Positions 50,519 to 59,239 are shown, counted from the stretch's first letter. The stretch is DNA of 64,000 bases from Fictibacillus aquaticus (GCF_002245695.1 NZ_NOII01000001.1:930001-994000); one strand, 5' to 3'. Translations and numbers: made by a program. Notes: a model not told the origin generated them from the sequence alone.

Positions 50519-51676
50519 TTAGTATCGAACAGCGTTTGCCGCGTTTACGCGTCCTTTAGAGAAGTATGTTCCTGTGCCAGAAATCTTTGTTGCTGTGTTC
50601 TCGATTGCAGCTCGGATATTTGACGCTGAACGGCCTTGTGATGCAAGAAGTCCTGCTACACCTGCGACAAGTGGAGTTGCCATGGATGTTCCGGACATGT
50701 ACGCGTAATATCCGCCTGGTACAGTAGAAAGGATGTCTACACCAGGAGCAGCAACATCAACCCAAGAGCCGTAGTTTGAGAAAGAAGCTAGACGGTCTGC
50801 ACTGTCAGTTGCAGCAACCGCGATTGTGTTTGAGTAGTAAGCTGGGTAGCTTGGTGCAGATGTGCTTTCGTTTCCAGCTGCGGCTACAACGACTGCCCCT
50901 TTGCTTACTGCGTAGTTAATTGCGTTTGATAAAGAAGTTGATCCGCTTGGTCCGCCAAGAGAAAGCGAGATAACTTTTGCTCCGTTATCAGCAGCATGAT
51001 AGATTCCGTTTGCAATTCCTGAAAGCGATCCGCTTCCGTTCGCATCAAGCACGCGTACTGCATAAATGCTGACGTTTGGCGCCATTCCAGCGATACCGCG
51101 GGAGTTATTCGTCGCTGCTGCAGTAATACCTGCACAGTGAGTTCCGTGATCGTTCAAGTCCATCGGATCCCAGTCATTGTCGATGTAATCGTACCCTTTG
51201 ATTACTTTTCCTGCTAAGTCAGGGTGATTGTAGTCAACGCCTGTGTCGAGGATTGCCACCTTTGTAGTGGAAGAACCGCGCGTAATATCCCACGCAGAAG
51301 GAGCTCCAACTTTCTGAGGTGCATATTGATAGGAAGAATAATACGTATCGTTTGGTGTCCAGCTTGCATGGTATGTATAGTTCGGCTCTACGTACTCAAC
51401 GTCCTTATTTTTCTTGTAATCGGCAATTGCACCTTCAACATCTCCATCAGTGACCGTTACAACTTCGAACCTTGAACCATCCTGCTTCAATTTTCCATCG
51501 GCAGCGCTGTGAGCGAGGCTTTGTTTTGCTTTAGAAGTGCCAGATTTGAATTTCACTATAATTTCTTGTGACGTTACCTCTTTCTTCACTTCCACCGGCT
51601 TAGCTGCGGATGCAGGTGAAACTAACGACACGACAAGTGGCAGGGCAGCTGCTGCTGCAACAAAACGTTTTAACAT
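50519..51676 (-). CDS. Secreted thermitase-like subtilisin (S8)
   Basis: A 385-residue prepro-serine protease. The signal peptide ends near SPASA/AKP, and the I9 propeptide (about 35-105) contains EIIVKFKSGTSKAKQ. The mature enzyme starts near WTPNDTYYSSYQYAPQKVGAPSAWD, as in thermitase. The triad is Asp in AILDTGVDYNHPD, His in NDHGTHCAGI, Ser in MSGTSMATPLVAGVAG, with Asn in VVVAAAGNES. The residue after SMATP is Leu where nearly all subtilases have His. The ATG at 51676 has AAGGAGG seven bases upstream. The gene is monocistronic. Confidence 0.9.
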   Translation of the reverse strand: MLKRFVAAAAALPLVVSLVSPASAAKPVEVKKEVTSQEIIVKFKSGTSKAKQSLAHSAADGKLKQDGSRFEVVTVTDGDVEGAIADYKKNKDVEYVEPNYTYHASWTPNDTYYSSYQYAPQKVGAPSAWDITRGSSTTKVAILDTGVDYNHPDLAGKVIKGYDYIDNDWDPMDLNDHGTHCAGITAAATNNSRGIAGMAPNVSIYAVRVLDANGSGSLSGIANGIYHAADNGAKVISLSLGGPSGSTSLSNAINYAVSKGAVVVAAAGNESTSAPSYPAYYSNTIAVAATDSADRLASFSNYGSWVDVAAPGVDILSTVPGGYYAYMSGTSMATPLVAGVAGLLASQGRSASNIRAAIENTATKISGTGTYFSKGRVNAANAVRY

Positions 51677-51682
51677 TGTCAT

Positions 51683-51909
51683 TCCTCCTTTGCTTGATAA
51701 TTAACAATATAGTCGGTGTTCCGTGGAAAATAAAGAAAAATTTTGTTATATTCTGAAAATTAATTACATCATCCTACACCGGAAAGCTTTTAACATAAAA
51801 CAAGACTAAAGAACTATTTTAGATGTAGGAAAAGCTACTCCAAGCAGCCTATTCCCTTCTATCCCGACTGGAAAATATTACTTTTAACTTCATGTTACAA
51901 TTGTTAATG
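51683..51909. other. Gene-free interval upstream of subtilase and ABC genes
   Basis: A+T-rich divergent region. A TATATT at about 51709 on the minus strand may be the -10 of the subtilase, without a good -35. No reading frame I can support. Confidence 0.35.
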
Positions 51910-51972
51910 AGTGAGTACTCACTTGACAGTTCTAAGCTATAAGCATACTCTAATAATGAGTGATTACTCACT
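51910..51972 (+). promoter_or_regulatory. Paired TetR-type operators and promoter of the ABC exporter
   Basis: AGTGAGTACTCACT (51910-51923) is a perfect palindrome and AGTGATTACTCACT (51959-51972) a near copy. TTGACA (51923-51928) starts at the edge of the first site, so the two sites bracket the promoter. A TetR gene lies at the end of the gene set. Confidence 0.75.
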
Positions 51973-52003
51973 TTTTTCAATCTAATAAAAGGGGTGTTTT
52001 AGT

Positions 52004-52723
52004 ATGAATGCCATCGAAATACGTCATGTGAAAAAGGCGTTCGGAAAGACTGAAATCCTTACTGACATTGACATGATCGTTCAGAAACAGACGATCTTTG
52101 GACTGCTCGGCCCATCAGGCGCTGGCAAGACTACTCTAGTCAAAATGATCGCCGGAATTCAGAACCCGACCGCTGGATCGATTATAGTCAATCAGACCAT
52201 GATGCCTTCATTTGCGATGATGGAAAAGATCGGGTACATGGCTCAATCCGATGCACTGTACAGTGAACTGAGTGCACTTGAGAACTTAGATTTTTTCGCC
52301 TCGCTCTATGGACTTAAAGGAAAAAAGAAAAAGGAACGAATTCACGCAGTACTAGAGATCGTGAACTTAGCAGATCATGCAAAAAAGACGGTCAGTTCTT
52401 ATTCAGGAGGCATGAAGCGCAGACTGTCTCTTGCCGCTGCACTGCTGCATGAACCGGAAATCCTCATACTTGATGAACCGACAGTCGGCATTGACCCTGT
52501 ACTTAGAGCTTCTATCTGGCGTGAGCTGCGCTGCCTGAGGCAGAATGGAACGACCATACTTGTTACAACACATGTGATGGATGAAGCGGAAAAATGCGAT
52601 CAGCTTGCGATGATGCGCGAAGGGAGACTCATTTCAACTGGTACGCCAGAAGACTTGAAGGATGGAAGCAAAACGTTAGAGGAAGCGTTTCTGTACTTTG
52701 GAGGTGCGAGCAATGAGAATTAG
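52004..52723 (+). CDS. ABC transporter ATP-binding protein
   Basis: A 239-residue ABC ATPase of the drug/antimicrobial exporter type. Walker A is LLGPSGAGKTTLVKM, the Q-loop is YMAQSDALYSEL, the signature is SSYSGGMKRRLSLA, Walker B is ILILDEPTVGIDP, and the H-loop is TTHVMDEAE. It pairs with the permease gene, which begins 11 bp before its stop. AAAGGGGTG precedes the ATG. Twin TetR-type operators upstream imply drug- or signal-induced expression. Confidence 0.92.
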   Translation: MNAIEIRHVKKAFGKTEILTDIDMIVQKQTIFGLLGPSGAGKTTLVKMIAGIQNPTAGSIIVNQTMMPSFAMMEKIGYMAQSDALYSELSALENLDFFASLYGLKGKKKKERIHAVLEIVNLADHAKKTVSSYSGGMKRRLSLAAALLHEPEILILDEPTVGIDPVLRASIWRELRCLRQNGTTILVTTHVMDEAEKCDQLAMMREGRLISTGTPEDLKDGSKTLEEAFLYFGGASNEN

Positions 52724-53738
52724 AGCTCTTGTCATCCGAATCATTCGCCAGTTTGCCCGCGATAAACGGACACTTGCCATGATGATCGCAGCACCGATGC
52801 TCATTCTCTCCCTCATGTCATTTGTATTTTCCGATAACGATTTGGTGCCTGTCATCGGGATTAATGAAGGCTCAGCATTTGAAAAATCACTATCTTCGCA
52901 AGATGCCGAAACCGTGGAATTTTCATCGAAAAAAGAAGCTGTCGCAGCAGCGGAAAAACAGGAGATCGACGGTTATGTTACTAGATTAGAGGACGGAAGA
53001 CTTGAGGTGATGTTAGAAGGCAGTGATCCAAAGGCTAACGGTGCTGTTCTTGCTGCGATTCAGAAGGCCGCTGCTGCGGAAATGCCCGCTAAGCAGCCTG
53101 AACCGGCCGTCACGATGCTGCACGGTGATAAAGATATGGAGATGTTCGATTCTATTGGACCGTTTCTTATCGGATTTTTCATTTTCTTTTTCGTTTTTTT
53201 AATCGCTGGTGTTTCATTTTTAAGAGAACGGACGAATGGAACGCTTGAAAGACTTCTTGCAACACCGCTCAAACGATGGGAGATCGTTGCTGGGTATGTG
53301 CTTGGGTTCGGGATATTCACGGTGCTTCAGTCCGCAATTATCGTCTGGTATGCGATCGAGGTGCTAGACATCATGATGGCGGGTTCGATAATTCCGGTCA
53401 TCGTGACGGCACTGATGCTCGCGGTTACAGCGCTGACATTAGGGACATTATTATCGGCTTTCGCAAAAAACGAGCTGCAGATGATCCAGTTTATCCCGAT
53501 TGTCATCGTGCCGCAGGTTTTCTTTTCTGGCTTGTTCAGCCTTGAAACGATGGCGCCGTGGGTCCAGAAGCTTGGTGTTGCAATGCCGCTCACATATGGG
53601 GGAACAGCCATCCGCGAAGTCATGATCCGAGGCGGCGGAATCGCAGACATCGCGTCAGAACTGCTTGTCCTTCTTGCCTTCTCGGTTCTCTTCATGATAC
53701 TCAATACTTTTGCGTTAAAGAAGCACAGAAAGCTATAA
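52713..53738 (+). CDS. ABC-2-type permease of the TetR-controlled exporter
   Basis: A 341-residue permease with one N-terminal span, an extracytoplasmic loop of about 130 residues (from LVPVIGINEGSAFEKS), and a C-terminal block of five spans starting FLIGFFIFFFVFLIAGVSFLRERTNGTLERLLATPLKRWEIV, the ABC-2 signature. The start at 52713 has GGAGGTG upstream and lies within the ATPase gene. The ATPase and this permease probably make a homodimeric exporter of a toxic hydrophobic compound; the substrate is unknown. Confidence 0.9.
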   Translation: MRIRALVIRIIRQFARDKRTLAMMIAAPMLILSLMSFVFSDNDLVPVIGINEGSAFEKSLSSQDAETVEFSSKKEAVAAAEKQEIDGYVTRLEDGRLEVMLEGSDPKANGAVLAAIQKAAAAEMPAKQPEPAVTMLHGDKDMEMFDSIGPFLIGFFIFFFVFLIAGVSFLRERTNGTLERLLATPLKRWEIVAGYVLGFGIFTVLQSAIIVWYAIEVLDIMMAGSIIPVIVTALMLAVTALTLGTLLSAFAKNELQMIQFIPIVIVPQVFFSGLFSLETMAPWVQKLGVAMPLTYGGTAIREVMIRGGGIADIASELLVLLAFSVLFMILNTFALKKHRKL

Positions 53739-53759
53739 TAAATTTAGAGATTATTGTGT

Positions 53760-53826
53760 GGGGTACGGTACCATTTCTTTTTGTACCGCTTGTTTTAACG
53801 GTTTAATAGAAATCGTACCGTACCCC
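53760..53826. repeat. 67-bp palindromic element, copy 4
   Basis: Arms GGGGTACGGTACCATTTCT (53760-53778) and its inverse (53808-53826) pair with one mismatch around a centre with GCTTGTTTTAAC. It separates the permease gene from the TetR gene. Confidence 0.9.
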
Positions 53827-53851
53827 CTGACAAGAAAAAGGAGCTATTGTT

Positions 53852-54499
53852 ATGCCGGAAAATGATTGGATACAAGAGCTGCTGAGTTCGGACAAAGGAG
53901 CATTGAGCGATAAGCAGGTTAAGATACTTGAAGCTGCAACGGAGATTTTTGCTGAACGGGGCTATGCTGCTACAAGCACGAACGAAATCGCACGCCGCGC
54001 TGGTGTGGCTGAGGGAACGATATTCCGTCATTATAAGACAAAGAAGGATCTTCTTCTTTCAATCGTGACTCCGACGATGATTAAGTTTGTGGCACCGCAC
54101 TTTGCAAAAAGCTTTGCAAAAGACGTCTTCAATGAGGATTACGTATCTTACACCGATTTTGTCAGAAAGCTGGCGTTTAACCGCTTTGATTTTGCAAAAA
54201 AGAACCAGCAGATCCTAAAGATTTTTTTGCAGGAAATTGCCTTTCATGAAGAATTGCGCACTCCTTTTAAAGCTATTTTCACTGAACATATCCTTAATAA
54301 ATTTAAAGCGGTCGTAGAGAAATTTCAGCAAAACGGGGAGATTGTTTCGATGCCGCCTGAATCTGTGATGAGACTTACGGTCACGAACGTTATCGGCCTC
54401 GTACTCGCACGTTTTCTTTTTCTGCCAGAGGCGGACTGGGATGACGAAGCAGAGCTGGAGAGGACCGTTGACTTTATTGTTAAAGGACTTTCAAAATAA
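53852..54499 (+). CDS. TetR-family transcriptional regulator
   Basis: A 215-residue regulator. The helix-turn-helix domain (residues about 20-70) reads ILEAATEIFAERGYAATSTN then EIARRAGVAEGTIFRHYKTKKDLL, followed by a helical ligand-binding domain. It lies 113 bp after the ABC permease and is the likely repressor acting at the paired AGTGA-type palindromes before the ATPase gene, so it may control its own operon. AAAGGAG precedes the ATG. A palindromic repeat intervenes, which may set its level relative to the transporter. Confidence 0.9.
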   Translation: MPENDWIQELLSSDKGALSDKQVKILEAATEIFAERGYAATSTNEIARRAGVAEGTIFRHYKTKKDLLLSIVTPTMIKFVAPHFAKSFAKDVFNEDYVSYTDFVRKLAFNRFDFAKKNQQILKIFLQEIAFHEELRTPFKAIFTEHILNKFKAVVEKFQQNGEIVSMPPESVMRLTVTNVIGLVLARFLFLPEADWDDEAELERTVDFIVKGLSK

Positions 54500-54530
54500 C
54501 AAAAAGCGTGCGGCGAGCACGCTTTTTGTT
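54500..54530 (+). terminator. tetR terminator
   Basis: An AAAAAGCGTGC/GCACGCTTTTT stem. Confidence 0.85.
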
Positions 54531-54544
54531 TTGTGCTTTTAAGT

Positions 54545-54615
54545 TGTCCATTCCACACGGAAAAACGGTGAAAATGTCTTTTTGGGGTACCGTACCCCCA
54601 CCATTCCTACTATCG
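54545..54615 (-). repeat. Composite 3'-UTR repeat, copy B
   Basis: From the stop codon of the 54610 gene on the minus strand: CGATAGTAGGAAT, GGTGGGGGTACGGTACC, CAAAAAGACA, and TCCGTGTGGAATGGACA. The blocks and order match those after proA (copy A), 16 kb away. The 17-mer TGTCCATTCCACACGGA is identical in both. Confidence 0.75.
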
Positions 54616-54924
54616 TCTATGATAAACGCGGCGGGAACGGCTGTCTTTTGTCATCAGTCCGTCAGCAACAAGTACGATCCCTGAGAGAATGTGAAGTCCC
54701 ATTCCTAAGAACGGTATCCAGCCTAGCGCTGAGGCCGCCAACCCTAACACACTTCCATAATACCTTGTACCTTCTTTCGCACAGATAATGAGTGTGACGA
54801 GGTGGAAGAAAAACATAAACCATAAAGGCGTCCAGCCGGTTGCTAAGATAAACATTCCTCCGAGAATCGGAAATCCCAACAATAACTCAAATGAACCTGA
54901 AACTAATTTCAGCACTTTTGACAC
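54610..54924 (-). CDS. Small membrane protein, unknown function
   Basis: A 104-residue protein with three hydrophobic segments: LVSGSFELLLGFPILGGMFI, WFMFFFHLVTLIICAKEG, and LGWIPFLGMGLHILSGIVLVADG. It ends with a basic tail SRSRRVYHRR. I do not recognise the family with certainty. A GTG at 54924 is the best start (AAGGG eight bases upstream); a GTG three codons earlier overlaps the site. Its 3' end joins the composite repeat. Confidence 0.6.
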   Translation of the reverse strand: MSKVLKLVSGSFELLLGFPILGGMFILATGWTPLWFMFFFHLVTLIICAKEGTRYYGSVLGLAASALGWIPFLGMGLHILSGIVLVADGLMTKDSRSRRVYHRR

Positions 54925-54997
54925 AATTGTCACCCTTTCAACATTCTTTCAATACCCTTATTTACGAAATGCTTTGGAAAAAGTTCCACATGGACGT

Positions 54998-55028
54998 AAA
55001 AGACCCCAGGCAAATGCCTAGGGTCTTG
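54998..55028 (-). terminator. Terminator of the 48-aa protein gene
   Basis: AAGACCCTAGGCA/TGCCTGGGGTCTT with one mismatch is followed by TTT on the minus strand. Confidence 0.7.
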
Positions 55029-55035
55029 CTTCATA

Positions 55036-55182
55036 TTAGTGAATCATGCTTAAGATATTTTTTAAGTAAAACAATTGGTTATGCAGTTCAGCCATATCTG
55101 CTCCCGCTGAAGATTTCCTGGAGAAATATGTGATCACGACAGCAACAATAAAAGAATAGGTGATATACTTCATTTTTTTCAT
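55036..55182 (-). CDS. 48-aa single-span peptide
   Basis: A short gene reading MKKMKYITYSFIVAVVITYF, then SRKSSAGADMAELHNQLFYL and KNILSMIH. A basic start and one hydrophobic helix suggest a membrane or exported peptide. GGAGCGG lies four bases before the ATG, and the stop is followed by a terminator. I do not recognise the family. It is separate from the MFS gene upstream, with 95 bp between. Confidence 0.5.
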   Translation of the reverse strand: MKKMKYITYSFIVAVVITYFSRKSSAGADMAELHNQLFYLKNILSMIH

Positions 55183-55277
55183 ATAACCGCTCCAATCCTA
55201 TTGCTTATATGTTACATGAAGTATGACGTTATACCAATGGACGCATAAATGTTAATTCGATGATAAGTGTCAGATAA

Positions 55278-56558
55278 TTAAACACCAACAGCTGCTGCGG
55301 GCTTCTCTTCTTTTACCTCTTTTCTTTCTTCAAATCTAGGAAGCAAAATCATATAAAAAATCCCTACGAGCACCAGAGCCCCGCCAACTGCATAAAAAAG
55401 CACATTGATGCTCACAATCTTAGGGTAAAACAACGCGATAAAACCGAGTGTCAATGAGTGAGAAAGCATTTGCAGCGGACTGATCCATCCTTGCACACGT
55501 CCCATCATTTTCTTATCGACGATCTTCGGCATCCAGCCACCCAGACCGATGTTAGTGAGCGGAATCGATAGCCCAGCCCCTGCCGCCATTACATAAAAAT
55601 AAAAAGTGGTTTTCGGCAGACCGCAAAGCCCAATAAAGATTCCGGTGATGATCAGCCCCCAGATAATTGCTGTGGAGAGCTTAAGCTTTTTCACAAGCAT
55701 AGAACATATTACACTTCCCGCCAAGACCGCGATCCCGAAAACTACACCCATAATCATCAGCATTTTTTCGTAATTATCAGGAGCGAGCTTGTATTTCATA
55801 ATAAAGGCAGGCATGACAGACAGTGCGCCGTTGACCATTCCGAACACGAAAAAGCCCATGATGAGTGTCAGAAGCAGCTTATAGTTCCAAATATACGAGA
55901 ATCCTGAGGCAAAGTCCTTCCAAACCATTTTTAAATGTAAATCCCGAACAGTATGAGGTCCGTTCGGCAAGCGGACTTCTTTATTCACCTTCATGCTCTG
56001 AATCAGCAGACCGGATACGAGGAACGTCACCATATCAAATGCGATAGCTCCCTTGATCCCGCCGGCCCAGTAAATGAACACAGCGATCATCGTTCCAAAC
56101 AGCATGAACACACTGCTGACCATCTGGTTAATTCCAGCTGATATGGCGTATTCATCTTTTGAGAGGATACCTTGAAGCATGGCTTGATCAGCCGGAAAAA
56201 AGAATTTGCCGATGGCGCTTCTCAAGAAAAGGACAGCAAACACGAGCACAATCATCTGTGATTCAATCGTGAAAATTAAAACGAGCGACAAGAAAGCACA
56301 AATATAATCTGAATAAACTGCAACCTTCTGCCGGTCCATTCGGTCAGCCACGACGCCGACAAGAAAAAATACCGCCATCGTTGGGAGAGCGTACATTAAT
56401 TCAGCCATTGTCGCATACACTGGCTTTCCGCTATATGTATCCAATAAATAAAACATGAACGCCGTCACCCCAATAATACTGCCCAGAGTCGACGTGAAAT
56501 TCGCCAAGAACAGTTTTAAAAAGTTCCGGTTTTGAAAAATCCGTATAAACTCTTTCAT
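55278..56558 (-). CDS. MFS exporter (MefA/EntS type)
   Basis: A 426-residue major-facilitator protein with about 12 spans, of the group that includes macrolide and enterobactin exporters. It begins FQNRNFLKLFLANFTSTLGSIIGVTAFMFYLL and has the loop motif VVADRMDRQKVAVYSDYICAF between helices 2 and 3, FFPADQAMLQGIL, and a Lys/Glu-rich tail EERKEVKEEKPAAA. The substrate is unknown. AGGGGGAA precedes the ATG. It appears monocistronic. Confidence 0.82.
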   Translation of the reverse strand: MKEFIRIFQNRNFLKLFLANFTSTLGSIIGVTAFMFYLLDTYSGKPVYATMAELMYALPTMAVFFLVGVVADRMDRQKVAVYSDYICAFLSLVLIFTIESQMIVLVFAVLFLRSAIGKFFFPADQAMLQGILSKDEYAISAGINQMVSSVFMLFGTMIAVFIYWAGGIKGAIAFDMVTFLVSGLLIQSMKVNKEVRLPNGPHTVRDLHLKMVWKDFASGFSYIWNYKLLLTLIMGFFVFGMVNGALSVMPAFIMKYKLAPDNYEKMLMIMGVVFGIAVLAGSVICSMLVKKLKLSTAIIWGLIITGIFIGLCGLPKTTFYFYVMAAGAGLSIPLTNIGLGGWMPKIVDKKMMGRVQGWISPLQMLSHSLTLGFIALFYPKIVSINVLFYAVGGALVLVGIFYMILLPRFEERKEVKEEKPAAAVGV

Positions 56559-56711
56559 CCAGTTTCCCCCTTATTATCTTTCTTCATATTCTCACTTATG
56601 GTTATTTTTGTAAAATAAAATGTTCAAGTTTAATGGGGGACGTTTTGTATCCAAAGTTAAAATAGAGTACACTATGAAGAGTGACGGAGAAACAGAAAGG
56701 ATTTTTACTAC

Positions 56712-57887
56712 ATGATTCAATTATTCAGCCATAATGACCTCGACGGCAAGTCGTGCGGTCTTCTTATCAAGCTCGCTTACGGCGAGAAAGTGATGCTTAC
56801 GTATTGTACTCATGACAACATTAACCCGCTGGTCGAACAGTTCCTCGACGACCCGCGCCAGAAGAAAAACGAGGTGTACATTACCGATATCGCGGTAAAA
56901 GATGACCTTGCAGCACGCCTTGACGAGCGTTATCAAAACGGCGGGAAAATTCACTTGATCGACCATCACGCCACTGCACTTCATTTTAACGCGTACGAAT
57001 GGGGCTCAGTCGTTCCGAGATATGAAGACGGACGTCTCACTGCCGCAACATCCCTTTTATACGATCATCTAGTGGAAAAAGGTCTCTTAAAGGATGGAGG
57101 CGCTTTAAAAGAGTATGTTGAACTCGTCCGCCTCTATGACACGTGGGAATGGTTCGGAAACAATGAAACGGCAAAAAGACTGAACGACTTGTTCTTCCTT
57201 CTGCCGCAAGATAAGTTTGAAGAGCAGATGCTGCCGCGCCTGCAGGGTGATCATTTCGAGTTCAGTGAAACGGAAGAAACGATCCTGAACATGGAAGAAG
57301 ACAACCGCAAAGCGTACATCAACAAAAAACAGAAGCAGATGGTGGAGATCTGGGACAAGTTCACGGATAAGGAAGGCACAGAGCATGATTATAAAATTGG
57401 TGTTGTGCATGCCGAACAGCATCAGTCAGAGCTTGGAAACGAGCTGAATCGTACGAACCCCCATCTTGATCTGATCGTGATCTTGAATGCCGGCAACAAA
57501 CGCATCGGCTACCGCACGATTCACGAGCATGTAGATGTATCGCAGTACGCGAAGCAATTTAACGGCGGCGGACATCCGAAAGCATCCGGAAGTACGATGA
57601 CTCCTGACGCGTTTGAAAAATTTGTGATCCCTGCATTTAAAGATCAGCCGCGCCGGCCAGACGTCCATAACAACGAAGAAAATGTGAAGGAAAATCCTAA
57701 AGGTACACGCTATATCAACCATCAGCGTGAAGTGACTTCCATTTACCATGAGGATGGGGAATGGAAACTTGAACATAAGAACAATATTGTAGAAAACCTC
57801 TCGTTTGCTGATTTTCAGGAAGCGGAAAATCATGTGAAGCGCCATTATAACAGCTGGCTCATTAAAGATGACGATCTGAGGAACTAA
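56712..57887 (+). CDS. nrnB: DHH-family oligoribonuclease NrnB
   Basis: A 391-residue DHH/DHHA1 phosphoesterase matching Bacillus subtilis NrnB (YngD) along its length. The metal motifs are LFSHNDLDGKSCG, YITDIAVK, HLIDHHATALHF and the C-terminal FNGGGHPKASGSTM. NrnB degrades short RNA oligonucleotides, a last step of RNA turnover in the cytoplasm. A further C-terminal segment (HQREVTSIYHEDGEWKLEH...) is shared with the YngD type. GAAAGGA precedes the ATG. Confidence 0.92.
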   Translation: MIQLFSHNDLDGKSCGLLIKLAYGEKVMLTYCTHDNINPLVEQFLDDPRQKKNEVYITDIAVKDDLAARLDERYQNGGKIHLIDHHATALHFNAYEWGSVVPRYEDGRLTAATSLLYDHLVEKGLLKDGGALKEYVELVRLYDTWEWFGNNETAKRLNDLFFLLPQDKFEEQMLPRLQGDHFEFSETEETILNMEEDNRKAYINKKQKQMVEIWDKFTDKEGTEHDYKIGVVHAEQHQSELGNELNRTNPHLDLIVILNAGNKRIGYRTIHEHVDVSQYAKQFNGGGHPKASGSTMTPDAFEKFVIPAFKDQPRRPDVHNNEENVKENPKGTRYINHQREVTSIYHEDGEWKLEHKNNIVENLSFADFQEAENHVKRHYNSWLIKDDDLRN

Positions 57888-57889
57888 CA

Positions 57890-57929
57890 AAAAAAGCTGT
57901 CCAGACGAATTAATCTGGGCAGCTTTTTT
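57890..57929. terminator. Bidirectional terminator, nrnB / dinB-like
   Basis: An AAAAAAGCTGTCCAGA/TCTGGGCAGCTTTTTT stem with one mismatch. Confidence 0.82.
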
Positions 57930-57942
57930 ATGTGTAAAAAGT

Positions 57943-58443
57943 TTAATGAACACCGTCTTTCGAATCCCACCAGCCGTTTTGTTTACGGATTGTGATGATC
58001 TGGCCAGCATGGTAAGCCGCGTGCAGCGCAATATCGGCAATGACCTTGTCCCACTCTCCTGTTCCGTTTTCAAACACAGGTCTCGAAAGCGTGTCATGAT
58101 CAGCCGCTGCGGTCAGTTCACGCCATTCTTTCATCGTCTGATACAGCTTATTTTCTGCATCAGTCCAGGACTCTCCGCTCACATTCAAGAACGAATCGTC
58201 ATTGCTGTTTACCTTCTGTGCAGCAGGAATGCCTTTAAAGCGGCCCAGAAAACGCAGCAAATAAAAGTTCACGTGGTTGACGATCTCGCGGATCGAGTTT
58301 TCGCTTGCCTTCTGCTTCCAGTCCGCTTGCTCTTCGGTAAGATTCTTCACGCTGTTCTCCAACGAAACAAACCAATGATTCATGTTCACCGAGTCCAGCA
58401 AATACATTAAGCCTGCATTCTTCACAGTGTCTGTATTAGCCAT
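57943..58443 (-). CDS. DinB/YfiT-family protein
   Basis: A 166-residue four-helix-bundle protein of the DinB/YfiT superfamily. The metal site is suggested by His in REIVNHVNFYLLRF and the pair in ALHAAYHAGQIITI. Many members are thiol (bacillithiol)-dependent transferases or hydrolases with zinc or nickel; the reaction here is unknown. AAAGGAGG precedes the ATG. It is monocistronic. Confidence 0.82.
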   Translation of the reverse strand: MANTDTVKNAGLMYLLDSVNMNHWFVSLENSVKNLTEEQADWKQKASENSIREIVNHVNFYLLRFLGRFKGIPAAQKVNSNDDSFLNVSGESWTDAENKLYQTMKEWRELTAAADHDTLSRPVFENGTGEWDKVIADIALHAAYHAGQIITIRKQNGWWDSKDGVH

Positions 58444-58498
58444 AAATCCGCCTCCTTTTCTTTACATTTTCTGTATCCTCATGTGAATTTCCTTTTTA

Positions 58499-58535
58499 AA
58501 AATTAAAACAGTCCGGAAGAAGAACCTCCGGACTG
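58499..58535 (-). terminator. yvbH-like gene terminator
   Basis: A CAGTCCGGA/TCCGGACTG stem followed by TTTTAATTTTT on the minus strand. Confidence 0.82.
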
Positions 58536-58541
58536 CAGTTT

Positions 58542-59156
58542 TTAATTGTTAATAAATTTTTCATAAACGTGGCCAAAATCTTTCACCACATAAGTCTTGC
58601 GCGCCTCCGAAAGCCAGTTGAACGCTGATTCGTTCAGTCCTTTAAAGCTTTCCACCAGCTGATCTTCCCTCGCCTGTACACGGCTTAATGTTGATGAGGC
58701 AAGGTTTAGACTTTGCTGAGCAAACTGCATATATGTTTCATTTTCATGGTTGATCTCAGCGATCTTAAGAAGTGCTTTGTAAAGGTCCTTCAGCTCTTCA
58801 AGATGCTTTTTATGAACATCAATTGAGAAAACAGTTGAACCAAGCACGAATTTAATCTCAACGTCCAAATCTACTGTCCCTGCTGTTTCAAGAGATACAT
58901 TTGAGATAACATTTTCCCAGTACGAATAGCGGCGGAGTGTGCGCTTCTTGCTCACAGCGCTCGTCCCATCGAGGTGGATTAGCGCCTTATTCGTAAAGCA
59001 GTATTCATCAGATCTTGATTTGATGAGGAAATAAATCTTCTCACCATCCTCATGCATCACATAATCATCAGCATCCACCTTATCATAATCTGCAGGTGCA
59101 ATTACTGTTCCAACATCACTCAAGCCAAGCATATCAGATGCTACTTTTTTAAACAT
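58542..59156 (-). CDS. yvbH: Bacterial PH-domain protein (YvbH-like)
   Basis: A 204-residue protein with an N-terminal bacterial pleckstrin-homology domain (about 20-130: DYVMHEDGEKIYFLIKSRSDEYCFTNKAL, then DVEIKFVLGSTVFSIDV). It also has a C-terminal helical oligomerisation segment of the YvbH type (ESFKGLNESAFNWLSEARKTYVVKDFGHVYEKF). The overall length matches Bacillus YvbH. The cellular role is unknown. GAGGGAGA precedes the ATG. A palindromic repeat lies 84 bp upstream. Confidence 0.8.
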   Translation of the reverse strand: MFKKVASDMLGLSDVGTVIAPADYDKVDADDYVMHEDGEKIYFLIKSRSDEYCFTNKALIHLDGTSAVSKKRTLRRYSYWENVISNVSLETAGTVDLDVEIKFVLGSTVFSIDVHKKHLEELKDLYKALLKIAEINHENETYMQFAQQSLNLASSTLSRVQAREDQLVESFKGLNESAFNWLSEARKTYVVKDFGHVYEKFINN

Positions 59157-59239
59157 ACAACGTCTCCCTCTCTTTGATAAATGATTTCAACTTCTTATAC
59201 TTACGCCTATCCTTATAGGAAAGTTTCAAATTTATTGCT

